Below are positions 34,056 to 43,683 of a stretch of DNA of 64,000 nucleotides, in pieces. This DNA comes from an uncultured Lachnospiraceae bacterium (GTDB taxonomy: Bacteria > Bacillota > Clostridia > Lachnospirales > Lachnospiraceae): positions 1-64,000 of the forward strand of contig ONHG01000009.1 of the NCBI GenBank assembly GCA_900317585.1, written 5' to 3'. The notes beneath the pieces are model-generated. The model did not search any database, was not told the origin of the DNA, and was given only the letters and a program-made list of their open reading frames with translations. The position numbers and the translations under genes are program-made. Within the stretch, counting starts at the first letter, position 1; every line of letters starts with the position of its first letter.

Positions 34056-34988
34056 ATGATCAACAAATTAGTAGACAAAATCAAGAAAACAAACGCACCT
34101 ATCGTAGTAGGGCTCGACCCGATGCTTTCATATGTGCCTGAGCACATTACAAAGAAGGCATTTGATGAGCTTGGAGAGACACCGGCCGGTGCAGCGGAGG
34201 CTATCTGGCAGTACAACAAGGCTATTGTGGATGCCACATATGACCTGATTCCGGCTGTAAAGCCACAGATTGCCATGTATGAGCAGTTTGGAGTGGAGGG
34301 CCTTAAGGCATTCCAGAAGACAGTGGATTACTGTCACGAGAAGGATCTCGTGGTTATCGGAGATGTAAAGCGTGGAGATATCGGCTCAACATCGGCTGCA
34401 TACGCCACAGGACATCTCGGAAAGGTACAGATCGGCAGCAAGATCTATTCTACCTTTGATGAGGATTTTGCCACTGTCAATCCATACCTTGGAACAGACG
34501 GTATCAAGCCATTCGTAGATGTATGCAAGGAGGAGAAGAAGGGTATCTTCATTCTTGTAAAGACATCTAATCCATCAAGTGGAGAGTTCCAGGACCGTAT
34601 GATTGACGGACGCCCATTATATGAGTGGGTAGGTGAGAAGGTTGCAGAGTGGGGAGCTGACTGCATGGGTGATTCATACAGCTATGTAGGTGCGGTTGTC
34701 GGTGCAACATACCCTGAGCAGGGGAAGATTCTTCGTAAGGTAATGCCAAAGAGCTTCATCCTCGTACCGGGCTACGGCGCACAGGGAGGCAAGGGTGCAG
34801 ACCTTGTTCATTTCTTCAATGAGGACGGACTTGGTGCAATTGTCAATTCATCACGTGGAATCATCTGCGCATACAAGCAGGATAAGTATAAGGATATGGG
34901 CATCACAGCAGAGAATTTTGCAGATGCATCACGCAAGGCTGTTGAGGATATGATTGAGGATATCTCAGGAGCACTTGCAAATCGTTAA
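34056..34988 (+). CDS. pyrF: Orotidine 5'-phosphate decarboxylase (long type)
   Basis: A 310-residue enzyme making UMP from OMP. It is of the long, type 2 group: V-V-G-L-D-P near residue 19, the P-A-V-K-P-Q-I-A-M-Y-E segment near 67, and the catalytic D-V-K-R-G-D-I-G-S-T near 105; G-Y-G-A-Q-G near 238 precedes the phosphate site. Complete, with GAGGACGAAAG before the ATG. First of the pyrF-K-D set. Confidence 0.96.
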   Translation: MINKLVDKIKKTNAPIVVGLDPMLSYVPEHITKKAFDELGETPAGAAEAIWQYNKAIVDATYDLIPAVKPQIAMYEQFGVEGLKAFQKTVDYCHEKDLVVIGDVKRGDIGSTSAAYATGHLGKVQIGSKIYSTFDEDFATVNPYLGTDGIKPFVDVCKEEKKGIFILVKTSNPSSGEFQDRMIDGRPLYEWVGEKVAEWGADCMGDSYSYVGAVVGATYPEQGKILRKVMPKSFILVPGYGAQGGKGADLVHFFNEDGLGAIVNSSRGIICAYKQDKYKDMGITAENFADASRKAVEDMIEDISGALANR

Positions 34989-35040
34989 TAAGTTATTCAG
35001 AAAGCTTAAATATATTAACAAACGAAACCAGGGAGATAAA

Positions 35041-35901
35041 ATGGCAGAGAAATTTGAGGAGATTGCAGTTGTAGTTGACCAGAGCTCACTCGGCAATGGC
35101 ATCTACGACCTCACACTTAAGACAGACAAAATTGCAAAGGCAGCAAAGGCGGGACAGTTTGTATCGGTTTACTCAAACGACAAGAGTAAGCTGCTTCCGC
35201 GTCCGATAAGCCTTTGCGGCATAAACAGAGATGATGATATAATTCGTCTCGTGTACCGTGTGACAGGTGAAGGCACGGGAACAGAGGAGTTTTCAAGGTT
35301 TGTCAGGGGCGATAAGGTAAGGATTTTAGGACCTCTTGGAAACGGCTTTACAGTACAGCCGGGAAAGAAGGCATTTCTTATCGGCGGAGGAATCGGAGTG
35401 CCGCCTATGCTGCAGCTTGCCAAGGATATAAATGCAGGCATTGTGCAGACATCAGGTGAAGAAAAAAATTCGGAACAGGCAGCAATGGAAGGTGCAGAAA
35501 TTAAAACAGCAGTATGCGATATGAACATCGTCATGGGCTATCGCGATGAGAATACCTTCCTGCTCGATGAGTTTAAGGAACAGGCAGCTTCCTTTGCAGC
35601 TACAGAGGACGGCAGTGTCGGCACAAAGGGCAATGTCATTGATGCAATAAAGGAGAATGCTCTTGAGGCAGACGTGATTTATGCATGTGGACCTATGCCT
35701 ATGCTTCGTGCACTCAAGGCTTACGCTGCAGAGCATGATATGGACTGCTTTATATCAATGGAGGAGCGCATGGCATGTGGAATCGGCGCATGCCTTGCGT
35801 GCGTATGCAAAACAAAGGACAAGGATGCCCACAGCAATGTAAACAACAAGCGTATATGCAAAGAGGGACCTGTTTTTGATGCGAAGGAGGTGGAGCTGTA
35901 A
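35041..35901 (+). CDS. pyrK: Dihydroorotate dehydrogenase electron-transfer subunit
   Basis: 286 residues from ATG 35041 (GGGAGAT in front). It carries FAD and a 2Fe-2S cluster and passes electrons from PyrD to NAD+. The FAD motif R-P-I-S-L-C-G-I near 57 and the NAD-binding G-G-G-I-G-V-P-P near 118 are present. The cluster cysteines are in C-G-I-G-A-C-L-A-C-V-C near 243 and the late I-C-K-E-G-P. A hydrophilic insert lies at about 140-160. The stop overlaps the pyrD start by one base. Confidence 0.95.
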   Translation: MAEKFEEIAVVVDQSSLGNGIYDLTLKTDKIAKAAKAGQFVSVYSNDKSKLLPRPISLCGINRDDDIIRLVYRVTGEGTGTEEFSRFVRGDKVRILGPLGNGFTVQPGKKAFLIGGGIGVPPMLQLAKDINAGIVQTSGEEKNSEQAAMEGAEIKTAVCDMNIVMGYRDENTFLLDEFKEQAASFAATEDGSVGTKGNVIDAIKENALEADVIYACGPMPMLRALKAYAAEHDMDCFISMEERMACGIGACLACVCKTKDKDAHSNVNNKRICKEGPVFDAKEVEL

Positions 35902-36809
35902 TGAGTAATATGTCAGTAAATGTGGCCGGTGTTGAGTGGAAAAATCCTGTTACAGTTGCATCCGGCACATTCGGCTCCGGTGCAGAGTACAGCGAGTTTG
36001 TTGATTTAAACAGACTTGGTGCAGTCACTACAAAGGGTGTTGCGAATAAGCCGTGGGAGGGTAATCCTACACCGAGAGTAGCAGAGGTGTACGGCGGCAT
36101 GCTCAATGCAGTCGGACTTCAAAATCCCGGCATCGAGCTTTTCTGCAAGAGGGATATTCCTTTTTTAAAGCAGTTTGATACAAGGATTGTGGTAAATGTC
36201 TGCGGTCATTCGCTTGACGAGTATCTTGATGTGGTAAAGCGTCTTGCGGATGAGCCTATTGATATGATGGAAATAAATATCTCATGCCCGAATGTTAAGG
36301 AGGGCGGAATTGCCTTCGGAACAGATCCAAAGGGTGTTGAGACAATCACAAGCGAGATTAAAAAATATGCAAAGCAGCCTGTTATCATGAAGCTTTCTCC
36401 AAATGTCACAAGTATTGCAGAGATAGCAAGGGCGGCAGAGGCCGGTGGAGCTGATGCGGTTTCGCTCATCAATACAATTACAGGCATGAAGATTGATATA
36501 AACAGAAGAAGCTTTGTGTTAGCAAACAAGACAGGCGGCATGAGCGGTCCGGCGGTTCATCCGGTTGCAGTGCGCATGGTTTACGAGACAGCACATGCAG
36601 TCAATATTCCGATTATCGGAATGGGCGGTATCACAAATGCTGCCGATGCTATAGAGATGATACTTGCCGGAGCTACGGCTGTTTCAGTCGGCACAGCAAA
36701 CTTTGTAAATCCAAAGACCACAGAGCAGATAGTGGATGGCATCGCAGAGTATATGGACAGGTATGGAGTAAAGGATATTTCAGAGCTTGTCGGCGCGGTT
36801 GACAGATAG
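35901..36809 (+). CDS. pyrD: Dihydroorotate dehydrogenase, class 1B catalytic subunit
   Basis: A 302-residue FMN barrel. Features are V-A-S-G-T-F-G-S-G near 19, N-A-V-G-L-Q-N-P-G near 70, N-I-S-C-P-N-V-K with the class 1 catalytic cysteine near 127, and G-M-G-G-I near 237. Needs PyrK, encoded just upstream with coupled start. pyrE, often the next gene, is instead about 11.7 kb away behind the cys operon. Confidence 0.96.
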   Translation: MSNMSVNVAGVEWKNPVTVASGTFGSGAEYSEFVDLNRLGAVTTKGVANKPWEGNPTPRVAEVYGGMLNAVGLQNPGIELFCKRDIPFLKQFDTRIVVNVCGHSLDEYLDVVKRLADEPIDMMEINISCPNVKEGGIAFGTDPKGVETITSEIKKYAKQPVIMKLSPNVTSIAEIARAAEAGGADAVSLINTITGMKIDINRRSFVLANKTGGMSGPAVHPVAVRMVYETAHAVNIPIIGMGGITNAADAIEMILAGATAVSVGTANFVNPKTTEQIVDGIAEYMDRYGVKDISELVGAVDR

Positions 36810-36838
36810 AGCATAAGGGATAGACGGAGGAGAAAATA

Positions 36839-38404
36839 ATGATTCTGGCAGCAGAATACGTGCCTTCTATGTATGCCACAGTCTGGGCACTTGTTCCACC
36901 TGTTGTGGCTATAGTTCTGGCACTTATCACAAAAGAGGTCTACAGCTCATTATTCGTTGGAATAGTGATTGGCGGACTGTTTTATGGAAATGCATTTCAG
37001 CCGGGTTTTTCGGCTGAGAGAACAGTGCTTCACATATTCGAGGACGGACTTGTTGGAGTGCTATCGGATTCGTACAATGTGGGAATACTGATATTTTTAG
37101 TCGTGCTCGGTGTCATGGTGAGCATGATGAACAAGGCAGGCGGCTCGGCGGCCTTTGGAGAGTGGGCGAGTGAGCACATAAAGACAAGGATTGGTGCCCA
37201 GCTTTCAGCTATAATGCTTGGAGTACTCATATTTATAGATGATTACTTCAACTGTCTGACAGTAGGAAGTGTGATGCGCCCTGTCACCGACAAGCATCAG
37301 GTTTCAAGAGCAAAGCTTGCATATCTGATAGATGCCACAGCAGCGCCTGTATGCATCATTGCACCTATATCATCGTGGGCAGCCGCAGTTACCGGCTTTG
37401 TAAAGGGAGAGGATGGCTTTTCTATTTTCATAAAGGCCATTCCATACAATTACTATGCACTCTTTACTATTATCGCTATGGTGACACTTGTTGTTTTACA
37501 GGTAGATTTCGGTCCGATGGCAAAGCATGAAGCCAATGCCCAAAAGGGTGATTTGTTTACCACAGGAGACAGGCCGTATGCGGAGGCAAAGCAGGATGTT
37601 ATAAAGGGCAAGGGGAAGGTTATAGACCTTGTATTTCCTATTCTTGTGCTCATAATAAGCTGCATCATCGGAATGATATACACAGGAGGCTTTTTTGACG
37701 GAACAGGCTTCGTTGATGCGTTTGCAGGCAGCGATGCTTCAATCGGTCTTATGCTTGGAAGCTTTTTTGCGTTGATAATCACCATATGCTTTTACTCAAT
37801 CAGAAGGGTACTAAGCTTTACGGATTGCTGTAATTCAATCCCTGAGGGATTTAAGGCAATGGTACCTGCAATACTTATACTGACCTTTGCATGGACACTA
37901 AAGACCATGACAGAGAGCCTTGGCGCCAAGGAATTTGTCGCAGGCTTAGTGGCAGGAGTATCGGGACCACTGCTTGGACTGTTCCCGGCAATCATATTCA
38001 TTGTGGGAGCCTTCCTTGCCTTTGCAACAGGAACCTCATGGGGCACCTTCGGTATACTCATACCGATAGTAGTAAATATCTTCTCGGGCACAAACCATAC
38101 GATGATGATTATCTCAATCTCAGCGTGTATGGCAGGTGCAGTATGCGGAGACCACTGCTCACCGATATCTGATACCACCATCATGGCATCGGCAGGAGCT
38201 CAGTGCAACCACATGAATCATGTATCCACACAGCTTCCGTACGCTGTGCTTGTGGCAGCCATATCATGCCTGACCTACATCATAGCAGGCTTTGTCAGAA
38301 ATCCGGTAGTACCGTTTATAATAGGAGTGTTTATCCTGATTGGAACATTTGTCGGAATCAAGTATATCACTAGAACCGATAAAGCAAATGAACAGGCAGA
38401 GTAG
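36839..38404 (+). CDS. NhaC-type Na+/H+ antiporter
   Basis: A 521-residue membrane protein with about 11-13 helices. Family features: L-I-T-K-E-V-Y-S-S-L-F-V-G-I, F-I-D-D-Y-F-N-C-L-T-V-G near 130, A-P-V-C-I-I-A-P-I-S-S-W near 175 and the late G-D-H-C-S-P-I-S-D-T-T-I near 442. Closest to the NhaC/YheL branch; transport of an organic substrate cannot be excluded. It sits 29 bases behind pyrD, so may be cotranscribed, and ends in a terminator. Confidence 0.88.
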   Translation: MILAAEYVPSMYATVWALVPPVVAIVLALITKEVYSSLFVGIVIGGLFYGNAFQPGFSAERTVLHIFEDGLVGVLSDSYNVGILIFLVVLGVMVSMMNKAGGSAAFGEWASEHIKTRIGAQLSAIMLGVLIFIDDYFNCLTVGSVMRPVTDKHQVSRAKLAYLIDATAAPVCIIAPISSWAAAVTGFVKGEDGFSIFIKAIPYNYYALFTIIAMVTLVVLQVDFGPMAKHEANAQKGDLFTTGDRPYAEAKQDVIKGKGKVIDLVFPILVLIISCIIGMIYTGGFFDGTGFVDAFAGSDASIGLMLGSFFALIITICFYSIRRVLSFTDCCNSIPEGFKAMVPAILILTFAWTLKTMTESLGAKEFVAGLVAGVSGPLLGLFPAIIFIVGAFLAFATGTSWGTFGILIPIVVNIFSGTNHTMMIISISACMAGAVCGDHCSPISDTTIMASAGAQCNHMNHVSTQLPYAVLVAAISCLTYIIAGFVRNPVVPFIIGVFILIGTFVGIKYITRTDKANEQAE

Positions 38405-38411
38405 CCAAAAT

Positions 38412-38462
38412 GAGTTCTATTTTTCACAGACCCTGTGTCTGCGAATGATAGAACTCTTTTTT
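38412..38462 (+). terminator. Terminator of the pyr-nhaC unit
   Basis: Stem GAGTTCTAT / ATAGAACTC (38412-38420, 38448-38456) with an inner CACAG / CTGTG hairpin, then about seven T residues. Confidence 0.75.
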
Positions 38463-38705
38463 AATAGTAAATTCTATATCGGCGTGTCTTCCCATGCTGC
38501 GCAGTCGTCTATCTGCTATCAATAAAATTTATAGCCCGCTAACAAATATTAATAACCCTAATTACATTTACAAAAATATCAATTAGTGGTAACATATCAA
38601 TAACTTAGAAATCATATTTGATTGGTAGGAAATCCTGACCATACAAACTAAGCTCAAACTCATAACATACTCAAAACAAACATTAACAAAAAAGAGGTAA
38701 TATCA
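38463..38705 (+). promoter_or_regulatory. Leader region of the cys operon
   Basis: No gene and no S-box or T-box core is visible. A TTGATT at 38618-38623 is followed after 18 bases by TACAAA, a weak promoter. The spacer holds a small dyad AGGAAATCCT (38628-38637) that could be an operator for a cysteine-responsive repressor; this is a guess. AAGAGG ahead of the cysK ATG is the ribosome site. Confidence 0.3.
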
Positions 38706-39641
38706 ATGGCAAAAATTGCAAAGCAGCTCACTGAGCTGATAGGTCACACTCCGCTTCTGGAGCTGACCAATTATGAAAAAGCCCTTGGGCTTGAAGCAAA
38801 AATCATAGCAAAGCTGGAGTATTTCAATCCACTTGGAAGTGTAAAGGACAGGGTGGCGGCAGCTATGATAGAACAGGGCATAAAGGATGGAAAGATAAAT
38901 CAGGACACAATAATCATAGAGCCGACAAGTGGCAATACCGGAATCGGACTTGCATTTGTGGCAGCTTCAAAGGGACTACACCTGATACTTATCATGCCTG
39001 ATACCATGAGCGTTGAGAGAAGAAAAATCGTCACAGCGCTTGGCGCAGAGATAAAGCTCACACCGGGGCGTGAGGGCATGAAGGGTGCAATTGATGAGGC
39101 GCAGAGACTTAAAGAGCATTATGGCAATGCCTTTATTCCGCAGCAGTTTGAGAATCAGGCCAATCCGGATATCCACAGAGCTACAACCGCTCAGGAAATC
39201 TGGGAGGATACAGATGGAAAGGTAGATATCTTTGTATCATCTGTCGGAACAGGCGGCACCTGTACAGGCACCGGGCTTGGATTAAGAGACCATAATCCTG
39301 ATGTAAGGATAGTAGCTGTTGAACCAAAGAGCTCACCGGTACTCTCAGGCGGAAGACCGGGGCCTCACAAGATACAGGGAATCGGTGCAGGCTTTATTCC
39401 AAAGGTCATGCGCATGGATATAGTGGATGAGGTGATTCCGGTGGAGAATGAGGCCGCTTTTGACAAGGCAAGAGAGGTTGCAAAGAGCGACGGACTTCTC
39501 GTTGGCATATCCTCAGGAGCAGCAATATATGCGGCAACAGAGCTTGCAAAAAGACCTGAGAACAAGGGAAAGAATATCGTGGTGCTGCTTCCGGATACAG
39601 GAGAAAGATACCTGTCCACACCGCTTTTTACAGTAAACTAA
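38706..39641 (+). CDS. cysK: Cysteine synthase A
   Basis: A 311-residue PLP enzyme making cysteine from O-acetylserine and sulfide. The PLP lysine is in G-S-V-K-D-R-V-A near 44, the substrate loop E-P-T-S-G-N-T-G-I-G near 72, and the phosphate loop G-T-G-G-T-C-T-G-T-G near 178. Complete. It heads the sulfate operon, which is sensible as it uses the final product of the genes behind it. Confidence 0.96.
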   Translation: MAKIAKQLTELIGHTPLLELTNYEKALGLEAKIIAKLEYFNPLGSVKDRVAAAMIEQGIKDGKINQDTIIIEPTSGNTGIGLAFVAASKGLHLILIMPDTMSVERRKIVTALGAEIKLTPGREGMKGAIDEAQRLKEHYGNAFIPQQFENQANPDIHRATTAQEIWEDTDGKVDIFVSSVGTGGTCTGTGLGLRDHNPDVRIVAVEPKSSPVLSGGRPGPHKIQGIGAGFIPKVMRMDIVDEVIPVENEAAFDKAREVAKSDGLLVGISSGAAIYAATELAKRPENKGKNIVVLLPDTGERYLSTPLFTVN

Positions 39642-39708
39642 TGGCATATAAACTGACGGCATAAGCTTGCTTTGCCGGAAACTGTAACATGAAAAATGAG
39701 AAACATAC

Positions 39709-40728
39709 ATGAGAAACATACATAAATATACGGCTGCCCTGCTGTCGACAGTGATGATTCTGTCGCTTCTTCTGACAGGCTGCTCAGGCAGGAAGGATGA
39801 CGGCACAGTTACCATAACCAATGTGTCGTATGATCCGACACGAGAGTTTTACGAGAAATACAACAAAATATTCGAGTCTTACTATGAGAGCGAGCACGGC
39901 AAAAAGATAAATGTGATTCAGTCACATGGCGGCTCGGGAGCACAGGCGCGCTCGGTTGTGGAGGGCTGTAATGCAGATGTTGTCACACTGGCACTTGAGC
40001 ATGACATAGACCTGATACAAAATACCGGCTTAATTGATAAGGGCTGGATTGATGAGTTTTCTGACAGTTCGGCACCATACACATCAACAATCGTTTTACT
40101 TGTAAGAAAGAGCAATCCAAAGCATATAAGTGACTGGGATGACCTGGTGAAAAAGAATGTGGATGTGATTACGCCTGATCCAAAGAGTAGTGGCGGAGCC
40201 TGCTGGAATTTTCTTGCAGCGCTAAGCTATGCGAAGACAAATTATGACAGCCTGAAGGAACAGAAATCGTTTATGAAGAAGCTGTATGAAAATGTCACAA
40301 TTATGGATTCGGGTGCGAGAGGCTCAACAACCACATTTGTGGAAAACGGTCAGGGAGATGTGCTCATAGCGTGGGAAAACGAGGCACTTGCTACCATGGA
40401 TTCATATCCGGGCAAGTATGAGATAGTGAATCCGTCCGTCAGCATCTTAGCACAGCCCTCTGTTGCTATTGTGGATGACAATGCAAAGAGCAACGGAACA
40501 CAAGAGGTAAGCAAAGAATACCTACAGTATCTCTACAGTGATGAGGCACAGCAGCTGATTGGCGAAAGCGGCTACAGACCAACCAATCAGGATATATTAA
40601 ACCGGTTTTCCGACAAGTTTGATTTAAATATCAGGCTTTGGAGCATAGAGGATTACGGCGGATGGAATGAAGCCTACAAGACATATTTCGATGATGGAGC
40701 AATGTTCGATGAAATATACGGCAACTGA
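39709..40728 (+). CDS. Sulfate/thiosulfate ABC transporter substrate-binding lipoprotein
   Basis: 339 residues with a lipoprotein signal (hydrophobic L-S-T-V-M-I-L-S-L-L-L-T then the lipobox L-T-G-C-S). The mature part matches Sbp/CysP: V-S-Y-D-P-T-R-E-F-Y near 38, G-A-R-G-S-T-T-T-F-V near 208, and G-Y-R-P-T near 290. It binds sulfate outside the membrane and delivers it to CysTW. No convincing ribosome site is visible before ATG 39709; the 13 bases before it are a near copy of its first bases, so the start is not certain. Its end overlaps cysT. Confidence 0.92.
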   Translation: MRNIHKYTAALLSTVMILSLLLTGCSGRKDDGTVTITNVSYDPTREFYEKYNKIFESYYESEHGKKINVIQSHGGSGAQARSVVEGCNADVVTLALEHDIDLIQNTGLIDKGWIDEFSDSSAPYTSTIVLLVRKSNPKHISDWDDLVKKNVDVITPDPKSSGGACWNFLAALSYAKTNYDSLKEQKSFMKKLYENVTIMDSGARGSTTTFVENGQGDVLIAWENEALATMDSYPGKYEIVNPSVSILAQPSVAIVDDNAKSNGTQEVSKEYLQYLYSDEAQQLIGESGYRPTNQDILNRFSDKFDLNIRLWSIEDYGGWNEAYKTYFDDGAMFDEIYGN

Positions 40729-41587
40729 TAAAACAGCAAAAGAGAAAACTAAATCAAAGAACATAAAGACCAGAGTCATACCGGGCTACCATCTTTCGCT
40801 TGGAATAGTGGTCACGATGCTTTCAGTCATCGTTCTCATTCCGTTAGCATCAGTGCTTGTGTATTCGCTAAAGATATCGCCGGGCGATTTGGTGGCACTT
40901 ATCATGAAGGAGAATGTGAGGAATGCCTTTATCACAAGCATCACCTCATCATTTATCGCAGCAATCGTAAATGTGGTATTTGGACTCATCGTGGCATGGA
41001 CGCTTGTAAAGTACGATTTTCCAGGAAAATGGCTGCTTGACGGACTTATAGAGCTTCCGTTTGCACTGCCGACAGCGGTTGCGGGCATCACGCTCTCAAA
41101 GCTGTACTCAGGCACAGGCTTTTTTGGTAAGGGCCTTGGCAAGCTTGGAATAGATGTGGCTTACACACAGACAGGAATAGTTGTGGCACTTGTTTTTGTA
41201 GGCATTCCCTTCGTAATAAGAGCTGTACAGCCTGTGCTTGAAAAGATGGATAATACATATGAGGAGGCCGCTTATATGCTTGGCGCCACACCCTCTAAGA
41301 CATTTTTTAAGGTAATACTTCCGGAGCTTCGCCCGGCACTCTTAACAGGCTTTGGTCTTGCCTTTGCCAGAGGCATAGGAGAGTACGGAAGCGTTATCTA
41401 CATATCAGGCAACAGTGCAAGGCACAGGACGCAGGTGGTATCATACGTCATCATGCAGAAGCTTAGCTATATAGATTATGCTAGCGCGACTGCCATAGCA
41501 CTTGTGATGCTTGTCATATCATTTTTACTGCTGCTATTTGTAAACATAGTGCAGGTTAAACAGTCACAGCGCACTAATTTGTTGTAG
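40709..41587 (+). CDS. cysT: Sulfate ABC transporter permease CysT
   Basis: 292 residues from ATG 40709 (GATGGAG in front), overlapping the binding-protein gene by 20 bases. Six helices, and the permease loop E-E-A-A-Y-M-L-G-A-T-P-S-K-T-F-F-K-V-I-L-P near 190 that contacts the ATPase. E-L-P-F-A-L-P-T-A-V-A-G near 115 is specific to the sulfate/molybdate group. Confidence 0.93.
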   Translation: MKYTATDKTAKEKTKSKNIKTRVIPGYHLSLGIVVTMLSVIVLIPLASVLVYSLKISPGDLVALIMKENVRNAFITSITSSFIAAIVNVVFGLIVAWTLVKYDFPGKWLLDGLIELPFALPTAVAGITLSKLYSGTGFFGKGLGKLGIDVAYTQTGIVVALVFVGIPFVIRAVQPVLEKMDNTYEEAAYMLGATPSKTFFKVILPELRPALLTGFGLAFARGIGEYGSVIYISGNSARHRTQVVSYVIMQKLSYIDYASATAIALVMLVISFLLLLFVNIVQVKQSQRTNLL

Positions 41588-41642
41588 AAGGCTGCATATA
41601 AATCAAATGCGATGCACACAAACAGGAAAGGAGCACAATGCG

Positions 41643-42497
41643 ATGACCGAACAGGTAAAACTTGAAAGAAGAAAAAAGATTACAAAGATAATACTCGTCA
41701 CTGTCACGGTGCTCTTCATATTTGTCATGCTTGTAGTTCCGCTTTTTTCTGTGATGGCAAGTGCCTTAAAGGAGGGGCTTGGATTCTATCTGAAAGCTAT
41801 CTCCACAAGCTACGTGCTTTCAGCACTCAAGGTGACTTTGATAGCAACAGTTTTTGCGGTAGTTATCAACACCTTCTTTGGAATATGGACAGCGTGGCTG
41901 TTGACCAGGTTTTCGTTTAAAGGAAAACAGGTGCTTGCAACACTTATTGATATACCGTTTTCTATTTCTCCGGTCATCGTAGGACTTGCGTATCTTATGA
42001 CCTTCGGACGGCTTGGGTGGTTTTATCCGGTTATCAGATGGTTCAATGAGATATTCGGCACGAATGTGAGAATCACCTTTGCAATACCGGGAGTTGTGCT
42101 TGCTACGATATTTGTCACGTTTCCGTATGTGTCAAGGGAAATCATACCGGTGCTCAATGCAGAGGGAAAAGATGAGGAAGAAGCCGCAGCGCTGATGGGA
42201 GCATCCGGCTTTACGATATTTCGGAAAATAACACTTCCGCAGATGAAGTGGAGCCTGATTTATGGAATCATACTCTGTACGGCGAGAGCCCTCGGTGAGT
42301 TCGGTGCGGTAAATGCGCTCTCGAAGACAAGAGGCGAGACATTTACACTGCCGCTTGAGATTGATGCCTTGTATATGTCTGGCACAGACAGCTCGATAAC
42401 ATCGGCATTTGCTGTATCGTCGATACTGTTAATTATTGCATTAATCATTCTTTTTGCAAGAAATATAGTTGAGCATAAATTTAAGAAATTACACTGA
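41643..42497 (+). CDS. cysW: Sulfate ABC transporter permease CysW
   Basis: 284 residues from ATG 41643, set by GAAAGGAG 10 bases ahead; an ATG at 41638 stops at once. Six helices, D-I-P-F-S-I-S-P-V-I-V-G-L near 110, and the coupling loop E-E-A-A-A-L-M-G-A-S-G-F-T-I-F near 180. Partner of CysT. Confidence 0.93.
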   Translation: MTEQVKLERRKKITKIILVTVTVLFIFVMLVVPLFSVMASALKEGLGFYLKAISTSYVLSALKVTLIATVFAVVINTFFGIWTAWLLTRFSFKGKQVLATLIDIPFSISPVIVGLAYLMTFGRLGWFYPVIRWFNEIFGTNVRITFAIPGVVLATIFVTFPYVSREIIPVLNAEGKDEEEAAALMGASGFTIFRKITLPQMKWSLIYGIILCTARALGEFGAVNALSKTRGETFTLPLEIDALYMSGTDSSITSAFAVSSILLIIALIILFARNIVEHKFKKLH

Positions 42498-42569
42498 GAT
42501 ATATTTGGAAAATATGATTTACACTAATAAAATCTGCTGCATGGGAAAAGCAGGAAGGAGATAACGTAT

Positions 42570-43631
42570 ATGTACGTTGAGATGAAAAATATATACAAAA
42601 AATACGGGGACTTCCTGGCATCCGATAATGTGAGCTTTGGAGTGGAAAAGGGAAAGCTTGTGGCGCTGCTTGGTCCGTCCGGCAGTGGCAAGACAACACT
42701 TCTTCGTATGATAGCAGGGCTTGAGACGCCAAATTCAGGTGACATATATATAGATGGAAAGCGAGTGAATGATATTCCGGCCTCGAAGAGAGGCATAGGC
42801 TTTGTGTTTCAGAACTATGCGCTGTTTCGATACATGACAATATACGACAATGTGGCATTTGGGCTGGAGCTTCAGAAGATGCCGAAAAAGCTCATAAAGG
42901 AGCGTGTTACAAAGCTTCTTGAGATGACAGGCTTGTCAGGGCTTGAAAAGAGATATCCGAATCAGCTTTCCGGAGGACAGCGCCAGAGAGTGGCATTTGC
43001 AAGGGCGCTGGCGCCGAATCCACAGGTGCTCTTACTGGATGAGCCATTTGCCGCGATAGATGCAAAGGTGCGAGGTGAGCTTCGTACCTGGCTGAAGGAG
43101 CTGGTCGAAAAGCTTGGAATCACAAGCATTTTCGTCACACATGACCAGGATGAGGCTGTTGAGGTGGCAGATGAAATAATTATCACAAACCACGGCACGA
43201 TAGAGCAGATGGGTACACCTCTTGAGATATACAAGTCGCCTGATACACCTTTTGTGGCGCAGTTTATAGGACACACCACAGTCGTTGAAAACTATGACAG
43301 GCTAAAGGGCTTTGACAGGATAGAAAATGCAGACAAGGCGGTAATCAGACCTGAGTTTATCAAGATATCAAAGAGCGGCAACTTAGACCGATATCAGTCA
43401 GCGGCAGAGGAGGGCATCGTGACAGATGTGGTATTCAGAGGAAACAGGATGGATATCACAGTCAGCATAAACGGCATTGAGGTGGTCGGCGAGCGCTCAC
43501 TTGAAAAGGACCTGATAGCAGTCGGCGAGAAAGTACATGTGCTGATTTACAGGCTGTATATATTTGATGAAGAGAAAACATACCTGATGGAAAACAGCGA
43601 GATGCAGGAGCAGGATGTATTCTACATTTAG
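42570..43631 (+). CDS. cysA: Sulfate ABC transporter ATP-binding protein CysA
   Basis: 353 residues. Walker A G-P-S-G-S-G-K-T-T near 35-43, signature L-S-G-G-Q-R-Q-R near 132, Walker B V-L-L-L-D-E-P-F near 152, H-loop V-T-H-D-Q-D-E, and a C-terminal TOBE-like domain with I-R-P-E-F. Energises sulfate uptake. AGGAGAT ahead of the ATG. Followed by the APS reductase genes. Confidence 0.94.
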   Translation: MYVEMKNIYKKYGDFLASDNVSFGVEKGKLVALLGPSGSGKTTLLRMIAGLETPNSGDIYIDGKRVNDIPASKRGIGFVFQNYALFRYMTIYDNVAFGLELQKMPKKLIKERVTKLLEMTGLSGLEKRYPNQLSGGQRQRVAFARALAPNPQVLLLDEPFAAIDAKVRGELRTWLKELVEKLGITSIFVTHDQDEAVEVADEIIITNHGTIEQMGTPLEIYKSPDTPFVAQFIGHTTVVENYDRLKGFDRIENADKAVIRPEFIKISKSGNLDRYQSAAEEGIVTDVVFRGNRMDITVSINGIEVVGERSLEKDLIAVGEKVHVLIYRLYIFDEEKTYLMENSEMQEQDVFYI

Positions 43632-43683
43632 ATACAAGAATGGTCTAAAGCCTGTGATTGAAAGAGGAAGCAGAGGGAGATAC

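Noticed and set aside
38463..38705. S-box or T-box leader before cysK
   Set aside because: No conserved S-box core (such as the GAT-GAG kink-turn pattern) and no T-box sequence or terminator in this stretch.
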